NCBI GenBank assembly: GCA_023409975.1
Contig: JAEYQO010000020.1
Span: forward strand, 1 to 33,001
DNA: 33,001 bases
Direction of reading: 5' to 3'
Source of the DNA: Bacteroidota bacterium
GTDB taxonomy: Bacteria > Bacteroidota > Bacteroidia > Chitinophagales > Chitinophagaceae
Part shown: positions 31,046 to 33,001 of the stretch, in pieces
Layout: each line of letters begins with the position of its first letter
Position numbering within the stretch: position 1 is the stretch's first letter
Notes under the pieces: model-generated
Databases searched by the model: none
Told to the model about the DNA's origin: nothing
The model's input: only the letters and a program-made list of their open reading frames with translations
Translations under genes and position numbers: made by a program

Positions 31046-31819
31046 ATGTTACGCCTGAGCGTCGTCATTATCACTTTAAACGAAGAGAAAAACCTGTCCC
31101 GCTGCCTGGATTCCGTCAAAGACATCTGCGATGAGATCGTGATTGTAGATAGCGGCTCCGAGGATCGAACCCAGGAGATTGCTGAAAGTTATGGTGCCAG
31201 AGTTGTCGTGCAACCATTTTTAGGATATGTGGAGCAGAAGAACTTCGCAACGCAGCAGGCCGTAAATGATTGGGTGCTGAACCTTGACGCTGACGAAGTG
31301 CTCAGCGAAACACTGAGACAGGATATCCGGTCAGTGATCATCAACCCGCAACATGACGCATATTCGCTTTCGCGTCTGACAAACTACTGTGGTAGCTGGA
31401 TACGGCACTGTGGCTGGTATCCTGACAGGAAGATCAGACTGTATAACAGGACCAGGGGCACCTGGCTCGGGGAGCAGATACATGAGTACTGGTCATTAAC
31501 CGGACCGGGGACGACAGGACATCTGAAAGGAGACCTGCTCCATTACAGCTATCATACCATTTCGGATCATCTGAAGCAAATCGAAAAGTTTTCTGAGATC
31601 CTATCACGGCGGGCAGTATCTGCCGGTAAAACTGCTTCCATCTTCAAGGTCTGGTTTTCTCCGAAGTGGAAATTCTTCACTGACTATTTTATTAAGCTGG
31701 GAATTGTCGATGGGTACGCAGGTTACCTTGTATGCAGGCTATCTGCGTTTGCTACCTTTGTTAAATACAGCAAAATCCGTCAGTATTCACAGCTAAAAAA
31801 GGCTAATAAACCATTTTGA
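31046..31819 (+). CDS. Glycosyltransferase family 2 (WaaE/KdtX-like)
   Basis: A 257-residue GT-A fold glycosyltransferase. SVVIITLNEEKNLSRCLDSV at 5-24 starts the nucleotide-sugar domain, VDSGSEDRT lies at 34-42, and the metal-binding DADE is at 81-84 (LNLDADEVL). GQIHEYWS-like and LLHYSYHTISDHL segments in the second half match the LPS-core type (WaaE/KdtX-like beta-1,4-glucosyl transferases); the exact sugar is unknown. It acts on the cytoplasmic side. Its last four bases overlap the start codon of the GT9 gene, so translation is coupled. A -7 box precedes it by 29 bases. Confidence 0.93.
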   Translation: MLRLSVVIITLNEEKNLSRCLDSVKDICDEIVIVDSGSEDRTQEIAESYGARVVVQPFLGYVEQKNFATQQAVNDWVLNLDADEVLSETLRQDIRSVIINPQHDAYSLSRLTNYCGSWIRHCGWYPDRKIRLYNRTRGTWLGEQIHEYWSLTGPGTTGHLKGDLLHYSYHTISDHLKQIEKFSEILSRRAVSAGKTASIFKVWFSPKWKFFTDYFIKLGIVDGYAGYLVCRLSAFATFVKYSKIRQYSQLKKANKPF

Positions 31820-32835
31820 AATCACCAGGCAATATCCTCATCAGCAGAACCGACAGTATCGGGGATGTTATCCTTACACTACCTGTAGCAAAAAAACTGA
31901 GACAACGATTCCCTGAATCCCGTATCGGGTTTCTGGGCAAAGAATATACACGGGCAGTAATAGAAGCATGTTCTTATATAGATCAATTTATTGAGGTCAA
32001 TGATTTTCTCAGTGATACCCATCAGGACCTGATAGATGGCTACGACACAATCCTCCATGTCTTTCCGGTAGCCGAGTTGGCCAGGCGGGCGAGAGAGCTC
32101 GATATTCCTTTGAGAGTGGGTACTACCAACAGACTTTTTCACTGGGGAAACTGTAATAAGATGATCAGGCTGAGTAGGAAAAATTCCGGGCTTCACGAGG
32201 CACAGTTGAACCTGAAACTACTGGCTGGCTTGGGAATTGACGAGCGTCCTTCACTGGATGAGTTGAGTGACGATATCTACCTTGACCGGATTAAACCACT
32301 GTGTAAGGAATTCAGGCACCTGATCGATCCGGAGCGATTCAACCTGATACTACATCCAAAATCCCAGGGAAGTGCGCGGGAATGGGGGCTACCGAACTTC
32401 CTTCAGCTAATAGAGCAGTTAGATCAGAACAAGTTTAAAATATTCATTTCAGGAACAGCTACGGAGCGTGAACTATTGTTGGGCTTTCTGGACAAAGCAG
32501 GATCACGGGTAACCGACCTAACGGGATTGATGAAGCTGGAAGATTTCATCAGCTTTATCAATGCTTCGGACGGCATTATAGCGAATAGCACCGGGCCATT
32601 ACATATCGGTGCAGCATTGGGAAAACATGCATTGGGTATTTATCCTCCAATCCGCCCCATGCATCCTGGACGCTGGGCCCCGATAGGTCGAAAGGCCAGT
32701 TACTTTGTAGTTGAAAAAGATTGTGTTGATTGCAGGAAGAATCCCGTTTCCTGCTATTGCATATCGCAGGTTAGTCCCTCCACCATAGCAGAGGCTCTTG
32801 GGGCCCGGTTGGGCCAAAAAGAAACTACAATATAA
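31816..32835 (+). CDS. Glycosyltransferase family 9 (heptosyltransferase-like)
   Basis: A 339-residue GT-B fold protein of the ADP-heptose:LPS heptosyltransferase family. The N-terminal ISRTDSIGDVILTLPVAKKL at 9-28, the FLGKEYTRAVIE segment, and the C-terminal NASDGIIANSTGPLHIGAALG (family motif with STGPxH) are diagnostic. The tail ends with a cysteine-containing stretch (DCVDCRKNPVSCYC) that in relatives forms part of the acceptor side. It transfers a heptose or similar sugar to the inner core of LPS. The start is a TTG whose TTGA overlaps the TGA of the upstream gene, so no other start is workable. Its transcript ends at the shared terminator beside the rRNA operon. Confidence 0.93.
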   Translation: MKSPGNILISRTDSIGDVILTLPVAKKLRQRFPESRIGFLGKEYTRAVIEACSYIDQFIEVNDFLSDTHQDLIDGYDTILHVFPVAELARRARELDIPLRVGTTNRLFHWGNCNKMIRLSRKNSGLHEAQLNLKLLAGLGIDERPSLDELSDDIYLDRIKPLCKEFRHLIDPERFNLILHPKSQGSAREWGLPNFLQLIEQLDQNKFKIFISGTATERELLLGFLDKAGSRVTDLTGLMKLEDFISFINASDGIIANSTGPLHIGAALGKHALGIYPPIRPMHPGRWAPIGRKASYFVVEKDCVDCRKNPVSCYCISQVSPSTIAEALGARLGQKETTI

Positions 32836-32879
32836 AAAGTCTGAACCTGATTCCTTTTGTCTCAAGGGTTATAAAACAG

Positions 32880-32913
32880 AAAAGCCGTTCAGTGTTTATA
32901 CTGAACGGCTTTT
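32880..32913. terminator. Bidirectional terminator between the glycosyltransferases and the rRNA operon
   Basis: AAAAGCCGTTCAG (32880-32892) and CTGAACGGCTTTT (32901-32913) form a perfect 13-bp stem with an 8-base loop. A-tract and T-tract are built into the stem ends, so it can stop both the rightward glycosyltransferase transcript and the leftward rRNA transcript. Confidence 0.9.
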
Positions 32914-32921
32914 GAATAAAT

Positions 32922-33001
32922 ATGGCAGCTACCTACTCTCCCGCATTGTGGTGCAGTACCATCGGCCATGAGGGGCTTAACTTCTCTGTTCGGAATGGGA
33001 A
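32922..33001 (-). rRNA. rrf: 5S ribosomal RNA, 5' part outside the window
   Basis: Read leftward, TTCCCATTCCGAACAGAGAAG at the edge, then GGCCGATGGTACTGC and CGGGAGAGTAGGTAGCTGCCA, is the standard 5S sequence from loop B to the 3' end. About 80 of 110 bases are present. The transcript runs into the terminator at 32880-32913. 23S and 16S genes are expected to the right of the window edge, as inference from the usual operon order. Confidence 0.95.

Noticed and set aside
1..33001. CRISPR arrays, insertion sequences, integrases, prophage genes or tRNA genes
   Set aside because: Looked for direct repeat arrays, transposase motifs, terminal inverted repeats and cloverleaf-like text; only the short 11-bp tandem repeat was found.

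Overview
The window comes from a member of the Bacteroidota, most likely a Chitinophagaceae-like soil or freshwater bacterium. Three genes encode secreted proteins of the type IX secretion (T9SS) style: two have clear C-terminal sorting domains and one is open at the left edge with a GEVEDY-type domain. There is also a TonB-dependent receptor with an N-terminal carboxypeptidase-regulatory-like domain, a DUF4919 protein, and the efp-accB-accC order common in this phylum. Nine intergenic -7 boxes of the Bacteroidota type (TAnnTTTG) stand in the correct orientation in front of genes, and Shine-Dalgarno sequences are mostly weak or absent. I see no insertion sequence, prophage, CRISPR array or tRNA. 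The window reads as a chromosomal core with some lineage-specific genes.

Layout. Positions 1-5446, all leftward: a partial large surface protein, a 918-residue FG-GAP/VCBS T9SS cargo protein with its own terminator, and a short-chain dehydrogenase. Positions 5811-11580, all rightward: a PhoH-family ATPase, a DUF4919 lipoprotein-sized exported protein, imidazolonepropionase (hutI), elongation factor P (efp), and the acetyl-CoA carboxylase subunits accB and accC. Positions 11639-16332: an SRAP/YedK abasic-site protein (-), a SAM methyltransferase (+) whose end overlaps the Mrp-type Fe-S ATPase (-), a carboxypeptidase-regulatory-like exported protein (+), and a branched-chain aminotransferase (-). 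Positions 16429-19635 (+): an unrecognised 155-residue protein tightly coupled to a RecQ helicase, then a small T9SS cargo. Positions 19683-23479 (-): a large-subunit catalase and the SRP protein Ffh. Positions 23605-28018: a YiiX-like permuted papain hydrolase, an L,D-transpeptidase, a YfcE-like phosphodiesterase (-), a GNAT acetyltransferase with a DinB-like protein, and an unknown exported protein. Positions 28089-30860 (-): a TonB-dependent receptor. Positions 31046-32835 (+): two LPS-core-type glycosyltransferases that overlap by 4 bp. The right edge cuts into a 5S rRNA gene on the minus strand, so a ribosomal RNA operon probably lies just outside the window.

The genes serve several unrelated processes: envelope building (glycosyltransferases, L,D-transpeptidase, TonB receptor, T9SS cargo), fatty acid synthesis coupled to translation (efp-accBC), histidine catabolism, and genome protection (RecQ, YedK, catalase).

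The most striking single observation is the EF-P tip loop. It lacks the PGKG lysine loop I expect in Bacteroidota EF-P and instead carries an arginine at residue 32, with surroundings resembling the rhamnosylated EF-P of Pseudomonas. Other points of interest are a terminator between accB and accC, a five-unit 11-bp tandem repeat, two promoters placed so close to their start codons that the mRNAs should be almost leaderless, a terminator whose U-tract doubles as the next promoter, a RecQ with its zinc motif displaced to the C-terminus, and an Mrp protein without the CxxC cluster ligands.
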